From NCBI RefSeq assembly GCF_014529535.1, contig NW_023503616.1, positions 2,418,001-2,482,000 on the forward strand: a DNA stretch of 64,000 bases, in the 5' to 3' direction. This document shows positions 35,101-46,745 of the stretch, piece after piece. The first letter of the stretch is position 1; each line of letters starts with the position of its first letter. The notes beneath the pieces are model-generated. The model had not been told where the DNA came from, ran no database searches, and was given only the letters and a program-made list of their open reading frames with translations. The translations under genes and the position numbers were made by a program. This DNA is from Bradysia coprophila (taxonomy: Eukaryota; Arthropoda; Insecta; Diptera; Sciaridae).

Positions 35101-38079
35101 TGATCCATTCTCTTTGCAAAGTACCAGTAAAATCTAAGCTTTGTAGTTTCTTCTCTTGACACAAAACTAAATTCATCCCACAAACGACTAACAAGCTGCA
35201 GTCAAATTTTTTAGAAATTTTTTCTTTGACCTTGTAGTGCATTGGCTGATGCTCACCAGAATTCAACTCATACAAAACAACGCGTTCCGGTAGCTGAACG
35301 GCTAATCTGTTCCGATAGATTGCTAACTTCTGAACTAAATCACGACATTTGATACGAACTTTTTGACCGGAAACCAAATGCTGAATTATGACATCGCACA
35401 TATTCTCGCGGAAGGCATAACGTTCCCGGTATAATGCGTGAACAGTGCTGAAAGCCAGATTGTAACTGGCTACTGTGCCATCCTGGCATCCCACAACTAT
35501 TGAACCACCTGAAGGGCTTATTGCTGTTGACCAAATCCAGCTTTCATGTGTTTCACCCAAAACTCCCAAACGAATTCCATCTTTTGTAAATAGCTGAATG
35601 GCTTTGTTGCAACCAGCAACCGTAATAAATTCACCATCTGGTGAATAACCCAGTGTTAATGGATCGAAACCAAGGGAACGCTCTTTTCCAATCATTTGAC
35701 CGCCGAGAGAAAAGAACGAAATAGTTTGTCCCCAGTCAATAACGCAAAGTGTATCAGCAGAATCGTTACTGTTGGACGGATTCCAGGCAACACCTGAAAC
35801 GGGACTTGATGCTGGTCTTTCAACTCTCCCTCTTTCCTCGCCAGCCTAAAGTAGAAATGAATTTACTTTATGGTTCTATTTCTTCACAACATGGCCATCT
35901 CTTACTTTATTTCGAATCGATACGCTACCACTTTGTAGTCCCAGTGCGATGTATTGCCCATCATTCGTCCACGCGCAACAAGTGATCTTAATCCCGAGTT
36001 TGTGTTTTTGAATAGCTTTTTGATCGGCTGACCAAAAAGCAAGATCATTTGCCGAACAAGAAGCTAGTGTGTGAGAAACTGGATTGAATGCCAAGCATAA
36101 CACAGAGTCGTTGTGACTGATAAAGACAAGAATTGTATTCTCATGATTGGTTGTAATTCAATGTAGGAGTATGTACACTCACGTGTATTTTAACAGACCA
36201 TCTTTAGTGTTCATCCAAACGATTACCGACTTATCAGCTCCACCTGACGCAAACTTCTTCCCATCCTTAGCATAGCCCAAACAGTAGACGGTATCTTTGT
36301 GGGCGCCCAAAGCATCCAGTAAAATTCCCTCAATCGGTTCATAGACCAAAACTCGGTTACCAGTAGCTACGAGTAGTTGATTTCCACTAGGACTGTAGCA
36401 GAGTGATTGAATACTGTGAAAAATCGTTTTACTATTGAGTTTATTACTTAGCCTTTCGAAAACTGCAAGCATATTGGTAATATGCTAGGATAATTATTAA
36501 ATCTTTTACTTGATTTGATCTAAATATTTTCGATAGCCTGAAATAAAATCTTTGACTTCATTTGTTTTAAAATGAATTTTACTACATAGGACGACGTTAT
36601 ATTAAGCTCATTATTTAGTTTTGTCAGATGATAACAGACGATATTTACATTATCCATGATTCTTCTGTATCTGATCTTCTCCTGAAGTTGTCACATTTAA
36701 ATCCGTTATAAAAATTTCAGTGGTAATGATGGTTTCAGTGATGGAAAAAGATCATAATTCCGTCAAGAAAATTACGGCATCATTTCATGATCGTTTTCAG
36801 TCAAATATGTTCACCTGGCCTTAAAAGATTTCATCTGGTCTAGAGCGAAAGCAGTTCAAATCGACCAACGAAAGCTAACGGGAGGACAATTGATTAACAT
36901 TGATGGTTAGGACTCTGTACTTAAACAGATTGCGGCATTAAATTTCAGTTTATTCACAATTCCAACGTCAGTTTGCAAAACGCTCGCTTACTTTCAATAA
37001 GCTCTCTTTAAGGAACCACATAGCTTTCCGAGTCATGTTTACCCTTGGTAATATATGCCCACTCAAGATATTCAAGCCAAAAATTCCAAAAATTCATACC
37101 ATAAGTGCGCCAATAATTTAAATATTTACAGCTGACATATGACTGTTAGATGGCGCACTGACGGAGTGAATTCGTTTATTTACCATTGCACCAATTGTTA
37201 TGTCAGTAAAGATTGTATTTATTAGGACCCTAGGATGCCATTATAACATTCATTGGACGTTAGTAACACGCAGAGGTCATTAGTATAAAATTAAAAGTTC
37301 CTTTTGAATTCTGACCTCGGTTACCAATCTTGTTTTTAATTATTTCACAGACGGCAAGTTTATCGTTAGGAATGTTGTGGAATCTGTTCTTTGTATGAGG
37401 ATTTTCGACAGACTAGTATGTGTTCAGCTGAATAAATAAATCATTTATGCTACCAATGCACTTCAAGCAAACATGATCATAGTCGACAGCTGCCAAATAT
37501 AGTACTATTTTGTATAAAACTGTGTTTTACAGTTGCATGACACTGAAACACTGTCCAGTTTCAGTACCCTAGAGTGCCACGGATGCTTGAAGTGCGTTGA
37601 CGCTACCTATTTTTGACAAACTTAAATAAAATCCTTCATTTCATCTATTCTCAACTTTTTTACTACAGTGCATGTGATTTGTCTAAACTGTCTCCTTTAC
37701 CCTACGTAACTAAGAACAAATGCGAGGGAAAAAGAAGATACATGTATGAGTTGCATACACACGTAATCGTAAACTGTGTTCATTCACACAAACGTCATAT
37801 CCCTTTGTTTGTGTTGAGGTATGAAAAAAAAGCCGATGAGGAATTTTCACATTCTCATGTAACTTATTCACTTCGAGACCGTCATATCTTTAATTTTACT
37901 TAAGAAATTAATTGAAGAAACGTGCTTTACGATAAACCGCGTATCGGATTTGTTTAATTGAACCGTTGAATGTCGAAAGATCGCTTAATCAATAATACAA
38001 ATATCAAGCCTTACCTAGTCGCTTCGTTATTGTGAGTTTGTTCACTAATTCTATCAATCCACTTCGGAATAGCTCTCAT
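32185..38079 (-). CDS. Oseg1: Intraflagellar transport protein 122 (IFT-A core subunit)
   Basis: WD40/TPR subunit of the IFT-A complex, which drives retrograde transport in cilia and the flagella-like endings of sensory neurons. Twelve exons in transcription order: 38079-38015, 36413-36183, 36116-35906, 35845-34853, 34798-34554, 34500-34018, 33953-33531, 33385-33179, 33099-32979, 32865-32709, 32632-32340, 32277-32185. All phases agree and the product is 1173 aa (human IFT122 ~1240). It starts MRAIPKWIDRISEQTHNNEA, matching the family N-terminus. WD repeats contain GAHKDTVYCLGYAKDGKKFA and TNDGQYIALG. The second beta-propeller and TPR region follow (LQSLDFTGTLQREW, AKDAYVKVRNLPWLELISDL, AQWLADSDQFLAAQEAYLLA). 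Two C-terminal CxxC zinc-like pairs (LCYKCS...NRCPSC and SICSEC...CPFC) are intact. The donor of exon 8 (TT|GTACGT) is the least certain. Intron 1 (36414-38014) carries repeats. Confidence 0.95.
36455..36651 (+). repeat. Family A copy in IFT122 intron 1, next to exon 2
   Basis: It starts CGAAAACTGCAAGC and ends ATAACAGACGA, with AAATCTTTTACTTGATTTG and AAATCTTTGACTTCATTTG blocks in order. It begins 41 bp upstream of the exon 2 acceptor (36414-36415), close to the branch-point region. An ORF on the minus strand appears to extend exon 2 into this repeat; the exon 1 match shows that extension is artefactual. Confidence 0.7.
37346..37690 (+). repeat. Family A copy split by a second element
   Basis: The 5' part (CACAGACGGCAAGTTTATCG to TTTTCGACAG) and 3' part (AAATCCTTCATTTCATC onward) of a family A copy are separated by the inverted-repeat element at 37454-37599. 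This dates the second insertion as younger. Confidence 0.6.
37454..37599. mobile_element. Family F miniature element inserted in a family A copy
   Basis: About 146 bp with ends CAATGCACTTCAAGCA and TGCTTGAAGTGCGTTG. GCTAC occurs just left of one end and 2 bp right of the other, an imperfect target duplication. The interior (CATGACACTGAAACACTGTC, AGTCGACAGCTGCC) is the reverse complement of the copy at 59571-59725. Confidence 0.7.
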
Positions 38080-38103
38080 TTTGAATGTTTTGTGGAAACA
38101 AAT

Positions 38104-38352
38104 TTATTTATTTAGTTTATTTGAGCATTCCAAACAAATAATTCGAACAGTTAGTTTACAACATTTTAGATATTTAGGTCGCTTGTGACAGAAAACATCT
38201 TTTCGTACCAGCTTTTCTTCCACCGAAGTTGCTAAGCAACCAAAACACCTCACAACACCATTTTTCAACCCATTAATTTCTGCCGCCATATTGCTCTGTC
38301 GCATTCGTTCATCGCTACGTTCATTGTTGACAGCTAACCGGATATAATACAT
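38104..38352 (-). CDS. Small Cys-rich ORF just upstream of IFT122
   Basis: An ORF of 82 aa from ATG 38352, or 61 aa from an ATG at 38289 in better context, on the same strand as IFT122. It ends 24 bases before the IFT122 start codon. It carries CFGC, a central FCHKRPKYLKCC and CLEC, a CxxC...CxxC layout that could bind zinc and faintly recalls ZAD domains. It may be a separate small protein translated from the IFT122 leader (a dicistronic arrangement), the last exon of another gene, or chance. The AATAAATAAA at its stop could be a poly(A) signal for a separate transcript. I do not recognise the family. Confidence 0.35.
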   Translation of the reverse strand: MYYIRLAVNNERSDERMRQSNMAAEINGLKNGVVRCFGCLATSVEEKLVRKDVFCHKRPKYLKCCKLTVRIICLECSNKLNK

Positions 38353-38699
38353 GTTATAATACGCCTCACAAAATCGAATCAGCAACAGCAAATGTGATAA
38401 AATTAATTAATTTTGAATGAACGCAGCCGGTATTAGGTCATTTAACGTTTGAAAATTAATTTATCTGAAAAAAACATAGGAAATCGCAAACTCGGATTGA
38501 TAATTTAGTTTAATAATAATAATCAGTTCAGTCCGGTGACTGTGTTGCAGTCGTTCATTTTGGTTTTTTTTTTTTTGAGCCGATGAGCGACATTTCAATT
38601 TTCGGATCCGCCATGTTAAATTCAGTTCATTTTTGCTCCGATTGTATTTAGTTTTTGCAAACAATTTATGCGCGTTCGATCGCGCTACAATTTACAAAA

Positions 38700-41600
38700 A
38701 TGAAAAAAATAGCTCAGCCAACTATTCGCAAGGTTAGTACAGTGATTATATTTAGAGAATTACTAAAGTGTTCGATAAATGGTGATGAATCTTTTTTTTT
38801 AAAAACGCGTTTGTGGTAGCCTAGTCAAACTGTAGATGGGGACGCCTTTTGACTGATGAATTTTCAATTCAATGGACTGAATGTTGTGTGTGATTTTTTT
38901 TTGTGGTTAAAAAGTTTTTTGTTGTTTTTGTTGAGAATTCGTTTGATTTTCGCAGAAAATGAACGTTTTTAATTATTGATTTTAGGTGTACGGCCAGACC
39001 AGTCCACAAGATACACAACAAATGAATACCGTACGTAAAATAAACAGCTTGCTTTCAAGCGGAGCCGTCAGCGTCACCGGTCCGACACAATCTCGCTTAT
39101 TTAAGCAGAAAATTCAACAACCCGTTGCTGTTAAACAAGAATGCTACATTTGTGATGAACATTGTGGTGCTAATGGCATTCCGCTGACAGAAGCGCTGAC
39201 AACAGTTACAAATACCAAAATTCCAAATAAAATTGGCCGTGTTGTTGGCGAAGATTTTATGGTTATCATCAGCGTCGATGACTTGGTGTGCAAACGATGT
39301 TTGGCATTGTTCAATCAGATGGACCGGTTGGAGAACGATTTGGAGCGTGTTAAAGGGAACATTTTAAATTTTATAAACAAGAAATACAAACTAAATGACA
39401 ATGATAGTAAGACTACGTTGTCATCGCAACCGGCCACCAAATTGCAAAGAATTAATTCGAGTGGTCCACAAATAACGTACAGCCGAAAGACCAACGGTGA
39501 TGATGATGAGGTGACATTAACTCGAAAGGTAGCCACAATGCCAACGCTACAGGCATTTCAAAAAGATTCTGGCGAATTTTACGATACGTCAAATGATAAG
39601 CAGACCATTCAGACCACAATGGGAACTCAGATTCGACAGCACACAACAATAACGCCGGTCCAAGCAAAGAAACCGCAATCGGTAACCACCAGGATGTACA
39701 AGTGTGTGTCATGCGATTTCAAAACGTGCGACTTGAAAGAGTTCACTCCTCATTACGATGTCTGCAAAGCTAAGAATTCCGGTCTCCGTTGTAAAGTGTG
39801 TAAAAAAGGATTTGCCAATTCGGCTATGTTGAAGGCGCATATGGACGAGAAGCATGCGAAAGAGTTTGTGTGCAGTATCTGTTGCATTAATTATGTTAAT
39901 GAAATTTCGCTGAAGAAACACATGGAAACCAATCATCCTGATGTCAAAACGATTATTGAGACCGCTGCAGCGCCAGTAGGAATAAGTAAGTGGATTTTTA
40001 TGGAATAATTTTTCTCGGGTTGACCCGATTCTCGTAGTTGTTTGTGTAGGTTTGCCCTGAAGGTTTATAAAGACTTTCCTACACTTAAAACATGACTGCC
40101 ACGTATTGACGACATTTTGCTTCAACGTTCTAATCTAAGTCAAAACCTCAAAACCTTACGGTTCTCCTTTTTCGTTGTGGATTGTAATCACCACCACCAT
40201 TCATTTCGCTGTTTTGTCTCAACATTTGTTTGACACAAAGTGTAAAATCCAACTACACTCTTTCTTCTCCCTCCTCAGTCTGATGACATTAAAGTAGTGT
40301 CGAAGGATTCCATTACGCCCAACACCCAACTAAATTCAACCAATTCGTTTCAGGTCAATTGTTCACCTGTACCCAATGCAGTTTCAAGACGAATGATAAG
40401 CAAGGCTTCGACGAGCATATTAAAAAGCACAACAAAGTGAAACCCTTCAAATGTCGCATCTGTGCCGCACGCTTCGAAACTAGAGAATTAGCTGCCGTTC
40501 ATGCGAAAACTCATCAACCGGATTATTTTAAATGTGGCAAATGTTCTGTGTCATTCCCGCAACGTGAACTTTTAATGAAACATTTCGAAACACATAAGCA
40601 ATCAGCCCAGATCCAAAGCGTTCAGCAAGTCCAACAAACTCAACAGCCGTCTCAACAGGACTTGACAACGCAAAAACTGTTACAGGACACCATTGACGAA
40701 GCGCTACGCGGCGACAACAGTGGTGAAATGGATCCCAAAATCGACTTCTTTTCATGTAATGCCTGCTCTCTTACCTTTATACAAGAGAACTACTACAATC
40801 AGCACATGGAAACACATAAACGAGAAGGAACGAAAAAATCTGTGCCGACAACCAATTCACAAAGTCTTATACGCCAGGAGGTTCGAAATACGAACGCCAC
40901 AATATTACACACGCAAACGAATTCGATATCGGATGCTGACATCGAAAGCATGTTTGAGAAAATGCATTCGGACAAAGTGGAGAATGAAGGCAACAGCAAC
41001 AGCAGCGAAATGGTCATAACGAGCCAACAGAATTCAGTCGGCGGAATTTCGTTCAGCATTACAATACCACAACAAGAGGATGGTTCACAACAAAATTCAC
41101 AAGAGGTGCGTTACATCTGAATAGCACGTATGTGTTGGGTCCTACCTTGATAACACACATTTTTTTCATTCATTTTAGGGATCCAACGACGGTAAGAACG
41201 ACGAGGAAGCCAATCGAATGGGTATTGATATGCCAAATCTTGATCACGCAGACGATCAAGAGCAAAACCTTGAGCAGCAAGAACAGCATTCTGGGCCGGT
41301 TAGTATGCCGAGCCTTGATGATGACGGTGACGATTCCAGCCATCCTTCGAACACTGAACAAATCCCAATGGATTTAGAAGAGATGCAAAATGCCGCCGAA
41401 AGTGGTCAAATCAAATTCATTATGAACGAGGATGGTCAAATATTACAATTAGATAATCACATCATCACAACTGACGCAGACGGAAACCAAATTCTTGTTC
41501 AAGGCACCGACAGCGAACAAATTCAACAACTGTTACAGAGCGTTGGCGTGCTACAAGGCGAAAGCGACGGGGAAACATATCAAATGATTCAAGGCGAAAA

Positions 41601-43515
41601 TAACCAAATGATTCTAGTACAAGGTGAAGGCAATGAGGCTCAGTTAATTGATGCATCCATGTTGAGCGAGGATGGCCACTTAGTGATTCAACACGAAAAT
41701 GATGGAGGATTACCCGAAGGAATGCACATCGTTAATGAGGACGGTGTTCAGGTACCTGTCTCTTTTGCAATCACTTCGCAACAACAGCACGAACAATTGG
41801 ACGAGGATGGGGCTGTTGATCAGCAACAACAGATGGAAGAACATGAAGCTGATGAAGATCATAAAGAAAACTTTATGGAAACGAATGCAGAAGAAGAAGC
41901 CCATCAAGCAACTGAAGAAAATAGTACAACAACAACTGAAACTGCAATGAAAACGGAAGCTTCTTCACCAACACACCCCGTGTCGTCAACAACAGGAGAA
42001 GGATTTTTCAACATAGAAGATTTAATGCAGCAACCGGAGCAAAAGGTGAGTTAGACTTTCAGAATCGCTTTAGTTTTGCTCTCTATGAGCCTATGACTCT
42101 CCCTTATTAATCCTATGAGTTGGAACTCATTTTAGCTAGTACTAAGTCTTATTCCTTGCTTCATCATTCTCCGGATTAATTTTGCTTATTTATTTTCGGG
42201 ATTGTTTCGGTAATGAATAATTAGATCGCGGAATGGGCGGGCGTCTCAATAATCGAAATTTACAAAAAGAAATTGCCCAATTGTCTTCTGCTGCTTGCCA
42301 CGATTCGTAGTTTCTTAACAGATCTGAAAATGTTTTTCTCTTGCGAACGAAGTTGACCTTCGTGAAGGTCTCCTCGGCTTTCCGACGAATAATTTAGACA
42401 ACTTTTAGTGAAGAGACTTCTAACATTCTGATAGGATCTATCACAAGTAGAAAGTGAATTATGGTGAATTTCTATCAAATTGGTTCTCTCATCATATTTC
42501 ATGTTTTCGTTACTCACGGGTCATCGCGTTATCTGAGATGTGATCCACACTTCCGATAAATTCAGATCTAACCAGCCATTTACCAAAAACCAATTCTTAC
42601 GGATCTGCGCTAGTTGCAAAGCGTTTAGTTATTTCTAATCTGAATGGCCGATGTAGTAGTGCCATTAGTCCGTATTTTACTTGCTATTTAAGAGGCATAG
42701 ATGCCTAGCTAAAATTGTAGCCTACATTTGTGTGCCTCGTATCCCAATTTTGATGGTATGTTGTCATCACAAACCTTTTTTGAAAAATGTACGACGGCAA
42801 CAACGGCCAAGAACCGCTGACCAGCCATTTACCAAAAACCAATTCTTACGGATCTGCGCTAGTTGCAAAGCGTTTAGTTATTTCTAATCTGAATGGCCGA
42901 TGTAGTAGTGCCATTAGTCCATATTTTACTTGCTATTTAAGAGGCATCGATGCCTAGCTAAAATTGTAGCCTACATTTGTGTGCCTCGTATCCCAATTTT
43001 GATATAGTATGTTTTCATCACAAACCTTTTTTGAAAAATGTACGACGGCAACAACGGCCAAGATTGTGTTAGACTTAAATAAAAATTAGTTTTGTTTGTA
43101 GTCGTTTCACCAGCTCTGAAAAAAGTCAGCGGTTCAACGAAATTTTCAGCGTTTTCAGAGCTGGTCAAACTGATACAACCAAATCTATTTTCTTTTGAAA
43201 CCTAACACATTCATGGTCGTTATTGCGGTCCTATATTTTTGAAAAAGGATTTTGGTGGAAAGGTATTATCAAAAGTAAACTAAAATCCAACATTTAAAAA
43301 AACGCCCAAATTTATGCTTTTCAGCAAAGCATCGATGCGTCTTAAGGGGTAATTAACATAATTTAATAGAACTTTGATTGCATCCGGATTGCGCACTATG
43401 AATTTAAAAATCCTGAACACTAATGTCATTCTACCTACACACTAAGTCGAAATTGTACCTAGGACTGAATAGTCTTCCACTCACTGATGCCATTTTTATA
43501 TATTTTTTACAGTAA
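38700..43515 (+). CDS. ZAD-type C2H2 zinc-finger transcription factor
   Basis: Probable DNA-binding nuclear protein of the insect ZAD zinc-finger class. Exons: 38700-38732 (MKKIAQPTIRK), 38986-39985, 40354-41105, 41179-42045, then a terminal exon at 43513 that supplies only the TAA stop. Phases fit (0, 1, 0, 0) and the product is 884 aa. Residues ~64-115 hold a ZAD-like pattern CYIC...CKRC, used by this class for dimerisation. Seven fingers follow: an irregular one (YKCVSC...HYDVC, ~247), two with CKVC and CSIC, three from ~348 (CTQC, CRIC, CGKC), and one near 477 (CNAC). Between fingers is a Gln-rich stretch. The C-terminal 290 residues are acidic and Gln-rich (GQILQLDNHIITTDADGNQI), typical of an activation region. 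If the AAG|GTGAGT donor at 42045 is not used, the protein ends two residues later (VS). I could not name a fly orthologue. Confidence 0.85.
42571..43062. repeat. 249-bp tandem duplication
   Basis: The segment starting ACCAGCCATTTACCAAAAAC at 42571 is repeated from 42820 with only a few differences, ending at CAACAACGGCCAAGA in both. High similarity suggests a recent event. Confidence 0.95.
43109..43165. repeat. 14-bp-arm inverted repeat
   Basis: ACCAGCTCTGAAAA and TTTTCAGAGCTGGT are exact inverted arms around 29 bases, inside the last intron of the zinc-finger gene. Confidence 0.7.
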
Positions 43516-44418
43516 AAGATGAATGAAGGGACACAACCTACGCTAAATAGAGTTCTGCTTTAAACAACAACAACAATATGGAAAAACCGTCATTTCAAAT
43601 GAGAGATCCTGCTCCGTTCAATTTTTAATTAAAAGTTTAATTTCGGAATTAATTTTAGTTTTTTTTTCTCTTTTTTTTCGGACGCAAATTGCATCCGGTT
43701 AAATTTTATTATTATTGTTTATTGTTAATGGAATTGTGCTAAGGAACAAAAAAGAAGCAACAATAAGTAGAAAAAGAACAGGGAAGATAAAAAATGGTAT
43801 TTGATTTAATTGGAAATGATTAAATAAAAAGAAAAGTGTGACGATGAAATGAAAAATCATAAAAACGTTCTTTTTTCTCACTTATTGAATTGAATTTGAC
43901 GACTTGTATTAAAAATGATAAAGAAAAGGGAAAATCGATGGATGGATGACATGATGAATATATATAAATAGAAATAAATTGGAAACTTTGGGGTTTCGAA
44001 CGATTAAAAGGTTTAAAAAAGAAAAAAATTAATTAATCCCACACACATAAGAATACTATTCTTCGGAGAAAATCACTAAAGACAAAAATGTGTAACGTGA
44101 AAATATAAAATAAAAATAAAAAACGGAAAAAGTAAACAAAATGCATAACAAATACAGAGATGGACATGTTTCCGGAAACGGTTTGATTTGTTTAGCGCAG
44201 AAAAACAATTAGAATTATTAAATAATTGTGTAATTTAATTAAAAAAATTTTAAAATTTACAAAAAAAAGAAGAAGAAAGAAAATAAAATTTACAGAAAAA
44301 ACCCTTAAATATGTTAATGATATATTTTATTCTTATAAAAACACAATAACTGTATTAGGCTACGCATTGAAGAAATAAATTGATTGAACATCTAAAAATG
44401 ATCGTTCTTTCTTCTCTT

Positions 44419-44603
44419 TCATCTGTTATCGATAACGACGACAAAAATAATGACAAGCTCTGGGTAATATGGCCGTTTATATAGTAGAATGCATGTTACA
44501 AAAATTGAAGTACTAGATTTGAAATCAACAGATAAAACATACTTTGATCGATGGTAGTAATAGATCCGATAATTATACTGGTCGTATGATTGCCGCATGT
44601 AAC
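44419..44603 (-). repeat. Dispersed repeat family A, near full-length reverse copy
   Basis: Starts TCATCTGTTATCGATAACGA and ends near TGCCGCATGTAACAGG; read on the minus strand it matches the 15375-15552 copy throughout (GATTTCAAATCTAGTACTTC, ACCCAGAGCTTGTCATTATT). Confidence 0.75.
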
Positions 44604-45155
44604 AGGTTAATGCAACTCAGCACGACAGAGTAAAATAAACCAGGGAGGAGCGCTTGATTTGACTAAGGACCTGAATTATTCAGTAGTAGGGAGTAGCGTT
44701 TCCAGGTCTCCTACACCTCCTAAAATTCCTACAATTTCAAAAATTCTCCTAAAAAATCTCCTAAATCTTTTAAAGCTTCTAAAATGATACTTCGAAAATA
44801 TAAATCAGGATCAAGATCAATCCATTGATGATTGGGATAAGTAAAATAACACAAAAATTACTTTTCTCAATACAGCAATTGTTTTTGGAAATTCTGTAAA
44901 ATGTTAGTGTTGGTTGAGCTTTTTGGTAACTTTGGGTGAGACTACAATTTTTCTTGATAGATTCATTTCCCATCCTGTAAAATCGGCCACCCCTAAATAC
45001 CTAGTCGAAGAGAATGCTACAACGTGCCTTTAACTTTGCTACATTCTAGAACGAAGAAGGCAATACTTGATGAATTTACAACGAAAGCTCCTAAAAATCT
45101 CCTAAAACGTAAGACTCAAAACCTCTACAACTCCTAAAATTGGACGATTTTTAAA

Positions 45156-45760
45156 GCGTGTGTGGCTTGCTTTGACAAAAGTATTTCGTTTTTTAAGGCC
45201 TGCGGGTCGGTTCGATGCAGAATGGTCCTCTGATCAAAAAAATAGGAAAAAAAAAATTAAGTTCGAAGCTCCCATGCGCACCTCTGAAAACCGCCGTTTT
45301 GGTCCAAAAGTCATAGTAAGATCAGTTCTGCCGACTGTGTGGAAAAAAATTGTTAAGTGTATATGATAATTACTCGTAGAGACCGTGGCTTAAATTTGGA
45401 ATACTTTAAAATTAAAAAATATTTGAATCACCTATAAAAAATTACAAAAAGCACTCCCGACTTTTTCGTATTTTTTTTGGATTTAAAGCTTTCTAAAGTC
45501 TGTGACTGGAAAGCAATATAGCAGAATCTATGCAAAAACGGTTCCAAATTGTTCTTAGTATTGCTGGCGTTAATGCCAGAGTAATTATCATATACAATTA
45601 CTTAACTAATTTTTTCTACACAGTCGGCAGAACTGATCTCACTATGGCTTTGTCACCGAAAAGTAGGTTTTTAGAGTTGCGCATGGGAGCTTCGAACTTT
45701 GATTTTTTTTTGTTATTTTCGCCTTAAAAAACCAAATACTTTTGTCAAAACGCTACACCC
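45156..45760. mobile_element. Foldback element with ~200-bp arms
   Basis: Arms share TTGACAAAAGTATTT, GTTCGAAGCTCCCATGCGCA and GATCAGTTCTGCCGACTGTG in opposite orientation, around a ~150-bp centre. The ORFs at 45160-45366 and 45530-45727 are the two arms read in frame and are not genes. No transposase is present. Confidence 0.8.
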
Positions 45761-45986
45761 TATATCAGTAGCCTTATATTTTGAGAATAAAGTTAATTCA
45801 ATTTTTGTCAGTGTTCATTTGAGTTCATTTCCAGTGTGTTAGGTCCCTTACTTACTTCATTTTCTAGATGAAGTTACGAATTTTCTAGTCTAAGATCCAC
45901 TCAATTTTTCATAGTCGGCGAACTTTGACGACTCACGAAACATACTTTTTCGACAAACTTCTTTCGGTTTTTTTTTTATAAAGCTA

Positions 45987-46745
45987 CAGTCAAAGGCAGT
46001 CAATTTTCAGCATAAATTTGCTTCAGCTGTTTTTCAGCTGATCCACACATACAATCAAAACTGGTTTTCCTTGTTCATACGGTTGAAGCTGCTACACGCA
46101 CGCGCATGATAGTGGTAAAACCGTATAAAGACGTATAAACGGTTGTGATTGTTTGTATGGATCAGCTGAAAAACAGCTGAAGCCGAGGGGTGACGCACTT
46201 CCATTTAATCCATTTAATCCATTAAATCCATTTAATCCATTTAATCCATTTAATCCAAAAAAAATTTTTTAGTTTTACCGAAATAATTAGGCTACCCACC
46301 TGAAAAATTTGTAAAGTAATTGCGAAAAATAGATTTGCACGATCACCAGCTCGTTTAGGTACTCGTGAGGTAAAGGAAATTTTTTTTTTTGTTAAAAATG
46401 GTATTAAATTTATTTAATCCATTTAATCCATTTAATCCACTTTACACCAAAAACTCCTAAAAGTGGATTTTTTTCGCTTTTTAACATTGTAGTATGAGTT
46501 GTAGTACGTGGTTCGATCAAAATCAACAATTTTTAAGACTTTTACAGTATTTTGTAAAATGAAGTTTTTTTGTATTTAATCCATTTAATCCAATTTTTAT
46601 TCCATTTAATCCATTAAATCCATTTAATCCATTTAATCCATTAAATCCATTTAATACCATTTAATCCATTTAATCCATTTAATCTAGAAGTGAGTTACCC
46701 CTCGGCTGAAGCTAATTTATGCTGAAAATTGACTGCCTTTGACTG
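45987..46745. mobile_element. Tc1/mariner-like miniature element, interrupted copy
   Basis: Second copy of the element at 21198-21412, with ends CAGTCAAAGGCAGTCAATTT and its complement and TA on both sides (45985-45986 and 46746-46747). It is interrupted near its right arm by the element at 46184-46704. Without the insert and one target repeat it is ~230 bp, like the intact copy. Confidence 0.85.
46184..46704. mobile_element. 521-bp nested element with 8-bp target duplication
   Basis: It lies inside the 45987-46745 element. GCTGAAGC flanks both ends (46176-46183 and 46705-46712) and occurs once at the same place in the uninterrupted copy (near 21372-21379). The termini CGAGGGGTGACGCACTT and AAGTGAGTTACCCCTCG are inverted repeats with two mismatches. 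Inside, subterminal arrays of the 9-bp unit ATTTAATCC sit near both ends in the same orientation. An 8-bp duplication fits a hAT-like or other 8-bp-duplicating family. No ORF. Confidence 0.85.

Larger units (their letters stand above)
42046..43512 (+). other. Last intron of the zinc-finger gene
   Basis: GTGAGT at 42046 to TTTTTTACAG ending 43512. It contains a 249-bp tandem duplication (42571-43062) and an inverted repeat at 43109-43165. The acceptor is followed directly by TAA, so splicing creates the stop codon. Confidence 0.65.

Noticed and set aside
36179-36472. ATG at 36472 as the IFT122 start
   Set aside because: The upstream part is a family A repeat and intron sequence; the exon at 38015-38079 encodes the conserved IFT122 N-terminus and joins in phase.
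45160-45727. Two ORFs with similar peptides
   Set aside because: They are the two arms of a foldback element.
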